From Streptomyces sp. ERV7 (lineage in GTDB: Bacteria > Actinomycetota > Actinomycetes > Streptomycetales > Streptomycetaceae), in NCBI RefSeq assembly GCF_001653515.1, contig NZ_LYOY01000001.1:372001-436000 (forward strand): 64,000 nucleotides of DNA, read 5' to 3'. The number at the start of each line of letters is the position of its first letter. Position 1 is the stretch's first letter. The notes beneath the pieces were generated by a model. It made no database searches. It saw only the letters and a list, made by a program, of their open reading frames with translations, and was not told where the DNA came from. Of this stretch, positions 35,798 through 44,722 are shown one piece after another. Position numbers and translations under genes: made by a program.

Positions 35798-36888
35798 TGG
35801 CACCCGAGAGCGATCTGTACACCGGACGCCCCTCCGACCTCGTGGGGCGGCGGATCGCCGGGTACCGGATCGAGCGGGAGATCGGCCGCGGCGGGATGGC
35901 CGTGGTGTACCGGGCCCGCGATCTGCGCCTGGAACGGACGGTCGCGCTGAAGCTGCTCGCCCCCGAACTCGCCCGCAACGACACCTTCCGACAGCGCTTC
36001 ACCCATGAGTCACGGGTGGCCGCAGCGATCGACCATCCGCACATCGTGCCCGTCTTCGAGGCCGGGGAGACCGACGGCGTCCTGTACATCGCCATGCGGT
36101 ACGTCGCCGGGCGCGATCTGCGGGCGCTGCTCGACCAGGAGGGGCCGCTGCCGGTCGCCACGGCGGCCAGGATCGCCGCCCAGGTGGCGTCCGCGCTGGA
36201 CGCCGCCCATGAGCACGACCTGGTGCACCGCGATGTGAAGCCGGGCAACATCCTGGTGGCCCAGGGCACCGACAGCGACCACCCCGAGCACGTCTACCTC
36301 ACCGACTTCGGCCTGACCAAGAAGTCGCTGTCGCTGACCGGCTTCACCACGGTCGGCCAGTTCGTCGGCACGCTCGACTACGTGGCGCCGGAACAGATCT
36401 CGGGCCGCCCGGTGGACGGCCGCTGCGATGTCTACAGCCTCGCGTGCGTGGTCTACGAGACGATGGCGGGCGCGCCGCCGTTCCAGCGCGACGACGACAT
36501 GGCGCTGCTGTGGGCGCACCAGTACGACCAGCCGCCCGCGCTGACCGAGAAGCGCCCCGACATCGCCGCCGGGGTCGACGGTGTGATGGCGAAGGCGCTG
36601 GCCAAGATCCCCGACGACCGGTACGACTCGTGCCTCGCCTTCGTGGCCGCACTGCGCGCGGCGGCCAAGGGCGTGGGGCCGGGAGGGCACCCGCCGACAC
36701 GGGTGGATCTGCGGGTGATCGGCGCGCCGGAACCGCCCGCGCCGCCGCCCCAACCGCCGGAGTGGGCGCGGCCGGTGTTCCCGGGACCGGGGTCGCCTGC
36801 GCCGCGTCGGCGGGTGTCCCACCGCCCAGCAGCAGGGCCCCAAAGGCGGCGACGGCGATCCCCAGCCGCAGCCCGGTCCGCAGCGTGA
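35797..36888 (+). CDS. Ser/Thr protein kinase (PknF-like), C-terminus abnormal
   Basis: 363 residues. A complete Hanks kinase domain about 22-285: glycine loop IGRGGMAVV, ALKLL lysine, HRDVKPGNIL catalytic loop, DFGLTK, activation segment TTVGQFVGTLDYVAPEQ. After a proline-rich linker the last 30 or so residues become Arg-rich with A-ending codons unlike the rest of the gene, and lie antisense to a signal-peptide-like frame (36745-36907). No membrane helix is present, whereas PknF has one. The likely targets are the FHA exporter and SH3-like protein of the same operon. The 3' end may result from a deletion or rearrangement. Confidence 0.88.
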   Translation: MAPESDLYTGRPSDLVGRRIAGYRIEREIGRGGMAVVYRARDLRLERTVALKLLAPELARNDTFRQRFTHESRVAAAIDHPHIVPVFEAGETDGVLYIAMRYVAGRDLRALLDQEGPLPVATAARIAAQVASALDAAHEHDLVHRDVKPGNILVAQGTDSDHPEHVYLTDFGLTKKSLSLTGFTTVGQFVGTLDYVAPEQISGRPVDGRCDVYSLACVVYETMAGAPPFQRDDDMALLWAHQYDQPPALTEKRPDIAAGVDGVMAKALAKIPDDRYDSCLAFVAALRAAAKGVGPGGHPPTRVDLRVIGAPEPPAPPPQPPEWARPVFPGPGSPAPRRRVSHRPAAGPQRRRRRSPAAARSAA

Positions 36889-36907
36889 AGTGGTTCATGG
36901 GCGACAT
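36745..36907 (-). pseudogene. Possible remnant: 5' end of a secreted-protein gene antisense to the kinase end
   Basis: From ATG 36907 the minus strand encodes about 50 codons with strong G/C third positions: a short basic start, hydrophobic core LGIAVAAFGALLLGG, and a cleavage-like PADAAQA. The open frame continues antisense through the kinase to 36344, but there it has no coding character. It lies 33 bp after the adenosine-deaminase-like stop on the same strand. It may be the truncated start of a lost exported protein, or a real gene overlapping the kinase end. Confidence 0.4.
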
Positions 36908-36940
36908 CCTGCCCGAATCATCCCTGTATGCCCTTGAGGC

Positions 36941-38593
36941 TCAGCGGTGGGCGCAGCGGCGCAGGAACGCCCGCCAGTCCCTCTCCAGCTGCCATTGGAG
37001 GGCGGCCTTGGGGCTGGCGGCCAGGAACGCCCGGCACCCGGCACCCGGCCCGCGGCCCGGGTCGGGGGTGTCGTCGCGGCAGGGCGCGGCGAAGGTGTCG
37101 TACCGGTCCTGCTCCCGCCACAGGTTCGCCCCCTCGACGAAGGCGTGGTCGAGGGAGGCGCGCGCGGAGGCGCGCAACTGCTCGATGCCGAGGCCCTGGT
37201 CGGTGACGGCCAGCCGGAAGACGTCGGTGAGGTCGCTGCGGCTGACGCCCGGGTCGTCGGTGGCCAGGGCGAGGGGCACGCCGGCGTCGAGATAGGTGTG
37301 CAGGGGGTGGCGGTCGCCGGTGACCCGGAGGATCTGGGCGTGGCTGATCAGCGGGGCCTCGACCAGGACGTGCCGTCGGCGCATCCGGGCCGCCAGGGCC
37401 TGGTGGGCGCGTTCCTGGACGAGATCGACACCGTGTCCGACGCGGTCGGCGCCCGCCACGTCGACGGCCTGGGCGATGTGGAAGGCGAGATCGCGGCGGC
37501 TGACGCCGTTGAGGCCCTCGACGAGTTCCCCTGCGTGCAGGCTGACGTGGACCGACGGGGAGCGGGACTTGAGGAAGCCGATCATCCTCATGTGCAGGGG
37601 GTAGTCCCGCAGGGCGACGGGGGCGTCCTCGGGCTGGACCATGTTGACCCCGACGACCCGGCCGAGTCGGCCGCGGGCGAGCGCGAAGCCGAGGATCTGC
37701 TGGGCGAAGACATGGCGGGCGGGCTGGGCGCGGCCGACCTGGTAGTCGAAGCGGACGACGACATCGCAGGCCGGCGGGGTGGGCGTACGGTCGCAGCCGA
37801 GGATGGCGCGGTAGCGCGCGAAGCCCTCGTCATAGGCGGCCGCCGCCTCCCGCACGATCTCCTGGAACCGGGGGCTGCGGGTGAGGGTGTCGTGGAACTC
37901 CGCGAGCCCGGCCGGGCCGGGGTCCGCCGGATGCACCCGGTCGACCAGCCGTCGCAGCGGCTCGGCCGCCACGGTGACCAGCGTCTCCACGTACGCGGTG
38001 CGCTCCCGGGCGGCGGCGCGGGCCACATCGGCCAGCATGTCCGCGTCGTGGCCCGCCTCGGCCTCGGCGAACTTCCCGAAGGTGGCGAAGAAGTGGTCGT
38101 GGCCGGGCTGCGGATCGCCGTCGGGCGGCAGGGCGAAGCCGAGCATCGACCAGGCCCGGACGACCTCGCGGCGGAACGGTCCGGGGCGCGTGGCGTCCTC
38201 GGCGGGCCGCTGTCCGGCGGCGCACGGCCGCGGTGCCGGGGCGACGACGTACGTCACGGTGTCGACGCACTTGCGGTCGCGGGCGGCGTAGCCGATGAGC
38301 GACTCCGCGCTGACCGCTCCGCCCAGGTGGTGGTGGAGATCGCCGCCCTTGGGCAGCTCGCGGAGCAGGAGGGCGAGGCCGCCGGGGCCGCGGGCGGCAC
38401 GCTCCAACTCGCGCTGGGCGGCGCGCTGTTCGTCGCCGCTCGCGCGCTGCCCGCCCGTGGCGCCACGGGCGACAGCGACGCGGCCGGACCCGGCGGCGGC
38501 CACCGGCGCCGCCCCGACCGTACCGACGGCCAGCCCCAGCGCGGTCGTCCCGGCCAGCACCGACCACCACCGCGGGCGCGTTCTCTTCTGCAT
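36941..38593 (-). CDS. Secreted adenosine-deaminase-like enzyme
   Basis: 550 residues. A Sec signal peptide (TRPRWWSVLAGTTALGLAVG, cut near 33) leads to an amidohydrolase-type adenosine/AMP deaminase domain. Zinc and catalytic motifs: DLHHHLGGAVSAESL, VSLHAGEL, DRVGHGVDL and ATDDPGVSRSDL. It would deaminate adenosine or adenosine-like compounds outside the cell, as ADGF/CECR1-type enzymes do. It is longer than cytosolic Add (about 340), with extra N-terminal helices. It converges on the kinase gene. Confidence 0.88.
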   Translation of the reverse strand: MQKRTRPRWWSVLAGTTALGLAVGTVGAAPVAAAGSGRVAVARGATGGQRASGDEQRAAQRELERAARGPGGLALLLRELPKGGDLHHHLGGAVSAESLIGYAARDRKCVDTVTYVVAPAPRPCAAGQRPAEDATRPGPFRREVVRAWSMLGFALPPDGDPQPGHDHFFATFGKFAEAEAGHDADMLADVARAAARERTAYVETLVTVAAEPLRRLVDRVHPADPGPAGLAEFHDTLTRSPRFQEIVREAAAAYDEGFARYRAILGCDRTPTPPACDVVVRFDYQVGRAQPARHVFAQQILGFALARGRLGRVVGVNMVQPEDAPVALRDYPLHMRMIGFLKSRSPSVHVSLHAGELVEGLNGVSRRDLAFHIAQAVDVAGADRVGHGVDLVQERAHQALAARMRRRHVLVEAPLISHAQILRVTGDRHPLHTYLDAGVPLALATDDPGVSRSDLTDVFRLAVTDQGLGIEQLRASARASLDHAFVEGANLWREQDRYDTFAAPCRDDTPDPGRGPGAGCRAFLAASPKAALQWQLERDWRAFLRRCAHR

Positions 38594-38771
38594 GCCCTGT
38601 CCCTCTCCTGCCTCCGGCCCCCATATTCACGGGCACCGCACCGGAACCGCCCGACGCGCGCACGGCAGGCCCCCATGTGGCCGACACCCGGCGGCCGTGG
38701 AGACCGTCCCGTGCCGCACACCGTCCCGGCGCCCCGGCACCCTGGCGCGGAAGTCCGTGACCCGCGTCGGT

Positions 38772-38795
38772 GTTCGCTCGATACTGGACGCGAAC
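38772..38795. promoter_or_regulatory. Inverted repeat around a -10-like hexamer upstream of dhaK
   Basis: GTTCGC (38772-38777) and GCGAAC (38790-38795) flank a 12-base spacer containing GATACT, a plausible -10. It lies 32 bp upstream of dhaK, so a repressor binding it would cover the promoter. Confidence 0.4.
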
Positions 38796-38827
38796 GCACC
38801 CCGGCCCCAGGCTCCCCGGAGGCACCC

Positions 38828-39820
38828 ATGAAGATGCTGATCAACGTGGCCGAGACGGTCGTGGCGGACGCGCTGCGCGGGATGGCGGCCGCGCATCCCG
38901 AGCTGACCGTCGACGTGGAGAACCGGGTGATCGTGCGCCGGGACGCGCCGTTCGCCGGGAAGGTGGGGCTGGTGTCCGGGGGCGGTTCGGGGCACGAACC
39001 GCTGCACGGCGGGTTCGTGGGGCGCGGGATGCTCTGCGCCGCCTGTCCGGGGGAGGTGTTCACCTCGCCGGTGCCGGACCAGATGGTACGGGCCGCCGCC
39101 GCCGTCGACAGCGGGGCCGGAGTGCTGTTCGTCGTGAAGAACTACACCGGTGACGTCCTCAACTTCGACATGGCCGTGGAGCTCGCCGAGGACGAGGGCG
39201 TACAGATCGCCAAGGTGCTCGTCGACGACGACGTCGCCGTGACCGACAGCCTCTACACCGCCGGGCGGCGCGGCACCGGGGCCACCCTCTTCGTGGAGAA
39301 GATCGCGGGCGCGGCGGCCGAGGAGGGCGCGCCCCTGGAGCGCGTCGAGGCGATCGCCCGCCGGGTGAACGCGAGTTCGCGGAGCTTCGGCGTCGCGCTC
39401 GCCGCCTGCACCACCCCCGCCAAGGGCAGCCCGACCTTCGACCTGCCGCCCGGCGAGCTGGAGCTCGGGGTCGGCATCCACGGCGAGCCCGGCCGCGAGC
39501 GGCGGCCCATGATGACCTCCCGGGAGATCGCGGACTTCGCGGTGGACGCGGTCCTGGAGGACCTGAAGCCGTCGAGTCCCGTCCTGCTGCTGGTCAACGG
39601 CATGGGGGCGACACCGCTCCTGGAGCTGTACGGGTTCAACGCCGAGGTGCACCGGGTGCTGGCGGAGCGGCGCGTCCCGGTGGCGCGCACGCTCGTGGGC
39701 AACTATGTGACCTCCCTCGACATGGCGGGCTGCTCGGTGACGCTCTGCCAGGCCGACGAGGAGCTGCTGCGGCTGTGGGACGCGCCGGTCAACACGCCCG
39801 CACTGCGCTGGGGTTGCTGA
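38828..39820 (+). CDS. dhaK: PTS-dependent dihydroxyacetone kinase, subunit DhaK
   Basis: 330 residues. DhaK binds dihydroxyacetone covalently through a His: GVGIHGEPG places it at His218. GGGSGHEPLHGGFVG, KNYTGDVLNFDMA and the C-terminal GMGATPLLELY are also typical. The full dhaKLM set follows. It phosphorylates dihydroxyacetone to dihydroxyacetone phosphate using phosphate passed from PTS proteins via DhaM and DhaL-ADP. ATG 38828 has CCGGAGG upstream. Confidence 0.97.
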   Translation: MKMLINVAETVVADALRGMAAAHPELTVDVENRVIVRRDAPFAGKVGLVSGGGSGHEPLHGGFVGRGMLCAACPGEVFTSPVPDQMVRAAAAVDSGAGVLFVVKNYTGDVLNFDMAVELAEDEGVQIAKVLVDDDVAVTDSLYTAGRRGTGATLFVEKIAGAAAEEGAPLERVEAIARRVNASSRSFGVALAACTTPAKGSPTFDLPPGELELGVGIHGEPGRERRPMMTSREIADFAVDAVLEDLKPSSPVLLLVNGMGATPLLELYGFNAEVHRVLAERRVPVARTLVGNYVTSLDMAGCSVTLCQADEELLRLWDAPVNTPALRWGC

Positions 39821-39866
39821 ACAGAACGCTCGCCCTGTCCCGTCCCGTACACCTCAAGGAGTGCCC

Positions 39867-40463
39867 GTGCTCGACGCCTCTTTCTTCCGTCGCTGGATGA
39901 CCGTGACGGCCTCTGCCGTGGAACGGGAGGCGGCGCGGCTGACCGAGCTGGACTCGGCCATCGGCGACGCCGACCACGGCGCCAACCTCCAGCGGGGGTT
40001 CACCGCCGTCACCGCCGTCCTGGAGAAGGAGGCCCCGGACACCCCGGGCGCCGTCCTCGCCCTGGCCGGGCGGCAGTTGATCTCGACCGTGGGCGGCGCC
40101 TCCGGACCCCTGTACGGAACGCTGCTGCGCCGAACCGGAATGGCGCTCGGCGACCGGGCCGAGGTGAGCCGCGAGGAGCTCGCCACCGCGCTGGGCGAGG
40201 GCGTGGCGGCGGTGGCGCAGCTGGGCGGGGCCGCCGCCGGGGACAAGACGATGCTGGACGCGCTGCTCCCGGCCGTCGAGGCGCTCGGCGCGTCCTTCGC
40301 GGCGGCGAGTGCGGCGGCGCAGGCCGGGGCGCTGGCGACGGTACCGCTCCAGGCCCGCAAGGGCAGGGCCAGCTATCTGGGCGAGCGCTCCATCGGACAC
40401 CAGGACCCGGGCGCGACCTCGGCCGCGCTGCTCGTCGGGGCGCTCGAGGAGGCCGCCGCGTGA
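39867..40463 (+). CDS. dhaL: PTS-dependent dihydroxyacetone kinase, subunit DhaL
   Basis: 198 residues. DhaL carries the ADP cofactor: the motif GDADHGANLQRGF holds the magnesium-binding aspartates, with GGASGPLYGT and GDKTMLDAL further on. GTG 39867 has AAGGAG five bases upstream; GTG 39861 overlaps that site and is rejected. Confidence 0.95.
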   Translation: MLDASFFRRWMTVTASAVEREAARLTELDSAIGDADHGANLQRGFTAVTAVLEKEAPDTPGAVLALAGRQLISTVGGASGPLYGTLLRRTGMALGDRAEVSREELATALGEGVAAVAQLGGAAAGDKTMLDALLPAVEALGASFAAASAAAQAGALATVPLQARKGRASYLGERSIGHQDPGATSAALLVGALEEAAA

Positions 40464-40879
40464 GCGCGGGCGGGGCCGACGGGCTCGTCGGGGTCGTGCT
40501 CGTCTCCCACAGCGCGGAGGTCGCCGCCGCCGTGGCCGCGCTGGCGACCGGGCTCGCGGGCGGCGGCACGACCGCTCCCGTCGCGCCCGCGGGCGGCACT
40601 CCCGACGGCGGCCTGGGCACCAGCGCCGAGCTGATCGCCGAGGCGGCGGCCGCGGTCGACCGGGGCGCGGGCGTGGCGGTCCTGGTCGACCTGGGCAGCG
40701 CGGTGCTCACCGTGAAGGCGCTGCTCGCCGAGGGCGACGAGCTCCCGCCGGGGACGCGGCTGATCGACGCGCCCTTCGTCGAGGGCGCGGTGGCGGCCGT
40801 GGTGACCGCCTCGGCGGGGGCGCCGCTGGACGCGGTGGAGGCGGCGGCCTCGGAGGCGTACGGCTACCGGAAGGTGTGA
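40460..40879 (+). CDS. dhaM: PTS-dependent dihydroxyacetone kinase, phosphotransferase subunit DhaM
   Basis: 139 residues, one EIIA-mannose-like domain. The phosphorylated His is in VLVSHSAEVA near the N-terminus; later GTSAELIAEA and VLVDLGSAVLT fit the fold. It lacks the HPr and EI extensions seen in E. coli DhaM, so it depends on the cell's general EI and HPr. GTG 40460 overlaps the dhaL stop by four bases. Confidence 0.93.
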   Translation: MSAGGADGLVGVVLVSHSAEVAAAVAALATGLAGGGTTAPVAPAGGTPDGGLGTSAELIAEAAAAVDRGAGVAVLVDLGSAVLTVKALLAEGDELPPGTRLIDAPFVEGAVAAVVTASAGAPLDAVEAAASEAYGYRKV

Positions 40880-40882
40880 GCC

Positions 40883-43230
40883 GTGCCCGCCCCGGCGACC
40901 ACCCCCCACCGCGAACACGGCACCGGCAAGCCCGAGGTGGTCCCGCCGTGGCCCGTCGCGGAGGCGGACGGGCGGGTCTGGCCGACCGGTGTCGTCCATC
41001 CGCACACCGAGCCCGGCATCCCCTCGGCGCACTGGCGCCACCACAGCACGACACCCCCCGGCCGGCCGCACGCCGAGCTGGGCTTCTGCGTCTCCGGCGG
41101 TGGCATCCGCTCGGCCACCGTCACCCTCGGCGCCCTCCAGGCACTGCGCCGGTCCCTGCGCGAGGCCCGGTACCTGGTCTCCGTCTCCGGCGGCGGCTAC
41201 ACCGTCGGCGCGATGCAGCTGGCCCTGAACGGCGGCGCCGTCACGTCCCAGGAGGCGTTCGTACCCGGCTCGCCCGAGGAGGACCACCTGCGGCGGCACT
41301 CCAAGTACGTCGCCGACGGCACCGGACAGTGGATGGTCGCCCTGGGAACGCTGCTGCGCGGTCTGCTCGCGTCCCTGCTCCTGCTGGCCGCCGCGATCGC
41401 CACCATCGGGCTGGTGCTGAGCTGGGCGTACCACGACGTACCGGTGACCGATCTGACCCACCTCGCCCAGCCGGGCATCAGCGCTTCTGCGCCCACCGCC
41501 GCACCACGCCACCGCGCCCGTCGTTCCGCGACCCGGCGGTGTGGACGGTCGCGTACGCGCTCGTCGCCACCGCCGGGCTCTGGCTGCTGTGGCTGGGCGC
41601 GTACGTCTGGGACCGCGCCGACCGGATGGACCGCTGGCTGGCCAGGGCCTTCCAGGCGCTCGTGGTGCTGACGCTCGCGCTGACCGCCGTGGTCGTGGTG
41701 CTCCCGCTGCTCGCCTGGTCGGCGGTCTACCTCCAGACCCGGCACCAGGTCAGCCGCCCCGACGCCACGGTGGGCGCGGGCCTGACCGTACTGGTCACCT
41801 ATGTCGCGGCGCTGGTGGGCACGTTGTGGCGGCGGCGCCAGACCGTGCGCACGGGTCTGTCCAAGGTGATGGACGTGGTGCGCGGGCGGTCGGGCCTGAG
41901 CCGCGCCGTCCCCAACGGCCTGCTCCAGTATCTGACGGTGTGGGTCGTGCTCATCGTGCTCGTGGCCGCCTTCCTGCTCCTCCTGGGCTGGGCCACCGCC
42001 ACCGGCTGGGCCTGGCCGCTGTGGATGCAGATCTGCGTTCCGGCGGTGCTGCTGTTCATCGGCGCGTTCCTGGACCAGACGTGGATGAGCCTGCACCCCT
42101 TCTACCGCCGCCGGCTCGCCTCCGCGTTCGCCGTGCGCCGGGAGGTCCTGCCCGGCCCGGGCGGTACGCAGGTGGCCCGGCCGTACGACTTCGCCACGGA
42201 GACCACCGGGCTCAGCGAGTACGGGGCGCGCAAGGAGCGCTTCCCCCAGGTCATCTTCGCCGCCGCGGCGAACCTCTCCGGCAGCGACCGCACACCGCCC
42301 GGCCGCCGGGCGGTGTCCTACAGCCTCTCCCACGACTACGTCGGCGGCCCCGATGTGGGCTACGCCTGCACCGCCTGTCTGGAACAGCGCTCCAAGCGGC
42401 ACATCGCGCGGGATCTGACCGTCCAGTCGGCCGTCGCGATCTCGGGTGCGGCGTTCGCCTCGGCCATGGGGGCCCAGGCACGTGCCTTCCAGATGCTGTT
42501 CGCCCTCTCCAACGCCCGGTTGGGCAGCTGGCTGCCCAACCCCGGCGCCCTCAGCGAGCAGTGGAACGCCCCTCGCTGGCCGTCGCCCCCGGCGCCCCTG
42601 ATCCGGCGTCTGCCGTATCTGCTGCGCGAGGTGTTCGGCCGCTACCCGATGGACGACCGGCTGGTGCTGGTGACCGACGGCGGCCACTACGAGAACCTCG
42701 GCCTCGTCGAACTCCTGCGGCAGGGTGTGCGTACGGCGGTGTGCATCGACGCGAGCGGTGACATCCCGCCCTTCGCGGCCACCCTCGCGCAGGCGATCGC
42801 GCTCGCTCACGAGGAACTGGGCATCACCATCACCCTGCACGATCCCACCGACCTCGTCCCCGGCGGCAGCGACCCCCTCCAGCCCCCGGGCGTACTCTCC
42901 GAGCTCAACGCCCGTCTGTCCCGTACGTCGGTGGTCACGGGCGACATCGTCTACCCGGAGAGCCTGGACATCGACGGCCACCGGAGCGACAAGGGCACGC
43001 TCATCGTGGCCCGCACCACACTGACGAAGGACCTGCCCTACGAACTGCTCTCGTACGCGGCGGCCCATCCGGTCTTCCCGCACGACAGCACCAGTGACCA
43101 GTGGTTCGACCACCGGCAGTTCGACGCGTACCAGACCCTCGGGCGCTGTATGGGTGCGCGGGTGCAGGAACTGCTCGACGGGATGGAAGCGTCCTCGGAG
43201 GGGAGAGAGGGTTCCGGGACGGGGGGATGA
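40883..43230 (+). pseudogene. Patatin-like membrane protein gene with a one-base frameshift
   Basis: Two frames together encode about 780 residues. The first, from GTG 40883, has a patatin-type start (CVSGGGIRSATVTLGALQAL, then VSVSGGG with the likely nucleophile Ser) and one membrane helix, but after 41484 it becomes nonsense and stops at 41671. The other frame continues with several membrane helices, NLSGSD, and VTDGGHYENLG with the catalytic-type Asp, ending at 43230. Restoring one C in the AGCGC-TTC stretch (41480-41487) joins them smoothly. This is either a true inactivating deletion or a sequencing error. It starts three bases after dhaM. Confidence 0.85.
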
Positions 43231-43682
43231 TGAAGGCGCGCACGGCCGAGCCGGGTGAACGACGCGGTGGCACCGCGTGGACGGGGTTGAGGGCGGAACA
43301 CGTGGTCGGCGCGGGCGCCCTGCTGACCGCCGCGGCCTTCGCCGAGCGCGTACCGGGCCTTGTGCCCGCCCGTCGGTACCTCCTGTGCCATGCCTCGCCG
43401 GACCTCGACCGTCTGACGCTCACGGCGCTCGGCCTGGTGCTCGCGGCCGGGGTCGCCGCGGTCGCGGGCGGCATCATGGCGCAGTCCCGGCGGACACCTT
43501 CGCGTACGGCGGTCCCCGTCGTGTGGCTGGTGATCGTCGCCGCCCTGCTGGTCGCGGCGGACGGTGTCGACGCCCACGGCGAGGCGCTGGCCGCGCGGCA
43601 GGCGGCGACGGGGTTCACCGAGGGCGCGTGCGACTACATCCCCCAGGACTACAGCGCCACACCGGGCTGGTTCTTCTGGTGA
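43227..43682 (+). CDS. Small membrane protein after the patatin-like gene
   Basis: 151 residues with two clear hydrophobic helices (LTALGLVLAAGVAAVAGGIM and VPVVWLVIVAALLVAA) and an aromatic C-terminal tail. No family recognised. ATG 43227 overlaps the upstream stop (ATGA), so it is co-translated with the second half of the patatin-like frame and may be its partner. Confidence 0.7.
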   Translation: MMKARTAEPGERRGGTAWTGLRAEHVVGAGALLTAAAFAERVPGLVPARRYLLCHASPDLDRLTLTALGLVLAAGVAAVAGGIMAQSRRTPSRTAVPVVWLVIVAALLVAADGVDAHGEALAARQAATGFTEGACDYIPQDYSATPGWFFW

Positions 43683-43703
43683 TGCGCGTCGTACGGCCGG
43701 GTC

Positions 43704-44624
43704 TCAGGGGGAGTCGGCGTGCGCCACTTCGCTGGCCAGGCGGGCGAGCGCGGTCGCTTCCGGGGTGCCGTCCTCGGCGCTGAACACATGGACCACCAGG
43801 CCCGTCTCACCGGGGGCCGCCGGTACGTGGAGCGTCTCGAAGTCCAGGGTGAGCAGCCCCGCGACCGGGTGCCGCAGCTGTTTGCGGCCCGCCGCGCACA
43901 TCACGATCTCACCGCTCGCCCAGATCTCGCGGAACTCGGCGCTGTGGGCGGACAGTTCGGTGATGAGCGCGGTCAGCCCGGCGTCGTCCGGGTAGTTGCC
44001 CGCCGCCACCCGCAGCTGGCCCACGGCCTCGGCCGCCCGCTCCCGCCACTCGGGGTGCACCACCCGGGAGGCGGGGTCGAGGAAGAGGTACCGGGCGTTG
44101 TTGGGGTCGCGGCGGCCCGGCGTGGACAGACCGCCGACGAGTTCGGCGCCGAGGCCGTTCCAGGCGACCACGTCGAGGCGGTGGTTGGTCGCGAAGGCCG
44201 GCATCCCGGCCATGGAGTCCAGGATCCGTTGCAGCAGGGGGCTGACGCGGGCGCGGGGCGCGAGTCCGCGCCGGGCGGCGGCGAGGGTGGCGAGGTGGGT
44301 CCGCTCGGCCGTGTCCAGGCCGAGCGCCCTGGCCAGCGCGTCGAGCACCTCGGCCGACGGCTGGGTGGCGCGGCCCTGTTCCAGGCGTACGTAGTAGTCC
44401 ACGCTGATCCCGGCGAGCTGGGCCAACTCCTCGCGGCGCAGGCCGTGCACCCGCCGTCTGCGGCCACCGGGGAGGCCGACGTTCTCCGGAGTGACCCGGC
44501 CCCGGCGGGCGCGCAGGAAGGCGCCGAGCGCGCGGCGGGTGTCGCCGACGCCGTCGATGCCTGTGATGCCGTCGGTTTCGTCGTCTGTGCGCTCTGTGAG
44601 CCTTGTGTGCTCCACCCCGTTCAT
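43704..44624 (-). CDS. XRE-family regulator with MmyB-like ligand domain
   Basis: 306 residues. Helix-turn-helix about 55-105 (RREELAQLAGISVDYYVRLEQGRATQPSAEVLDALARAL) and a C-terminal MmyB-like domain (MPAFATNHRLDVVAWN, HPVAGLLTLDFETLHVP). These regulators usually control an adjacent divergent oxidoreductase; here an NAD(P)H oxidoreductase starts 98 bp away. A palindrome overlaps its own start codon. Confidence 0.92.
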   Translation of the reverse strand: MNGVEHTRLTERTDDETDGITGIDGVGDTRRALGAFLRARRGRVTPENVGLPGGRRRRVHGLRREELAQLAGISVDYYVRLEQGRATQPSAEVLDALARALGLDTAERTHLATLAAARRGLAPRARVSPLLQRILDSMAGMPAFATNHRLDVVAWNGLGAELVGGLSTPGRRDPNNARYLFLDPASRVVHPEWRERAAEAVGQLRVAAGNYPDDAGLTALITELSAHSAEFREIWASGEIVMCAAGRKQLRHPVAGLLTLDFETLHVPAAPGETGLVVHVFSAEDGTPEATALARLASEVAHADSP

Positions 44625-44637
44625 ACGGTCAAGTATG
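44622..44637. promoter_or_regulatory. Palindrome over the start codon of the XRE regulator
   Basis: CATAC-GGTCAA-GTATG has perfect 5-bp arms; the left arm contains the regulator start codon and the right arm its -10-like CATACT. A further inverted repeat CCTGG/CCAGG lies at 44644-44658. These are candidate operators for the divergent pair. Confidence 0.45.
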
Positions 44638-44722
44638 CGTGGCCCTGGCAGTACCAGGAACGGCGGTCCGCCGGTCGAACCGGGTGCTGGCTGCCCTGCC
44701 GCGCCCGGGAGAGTGTGGGGGT

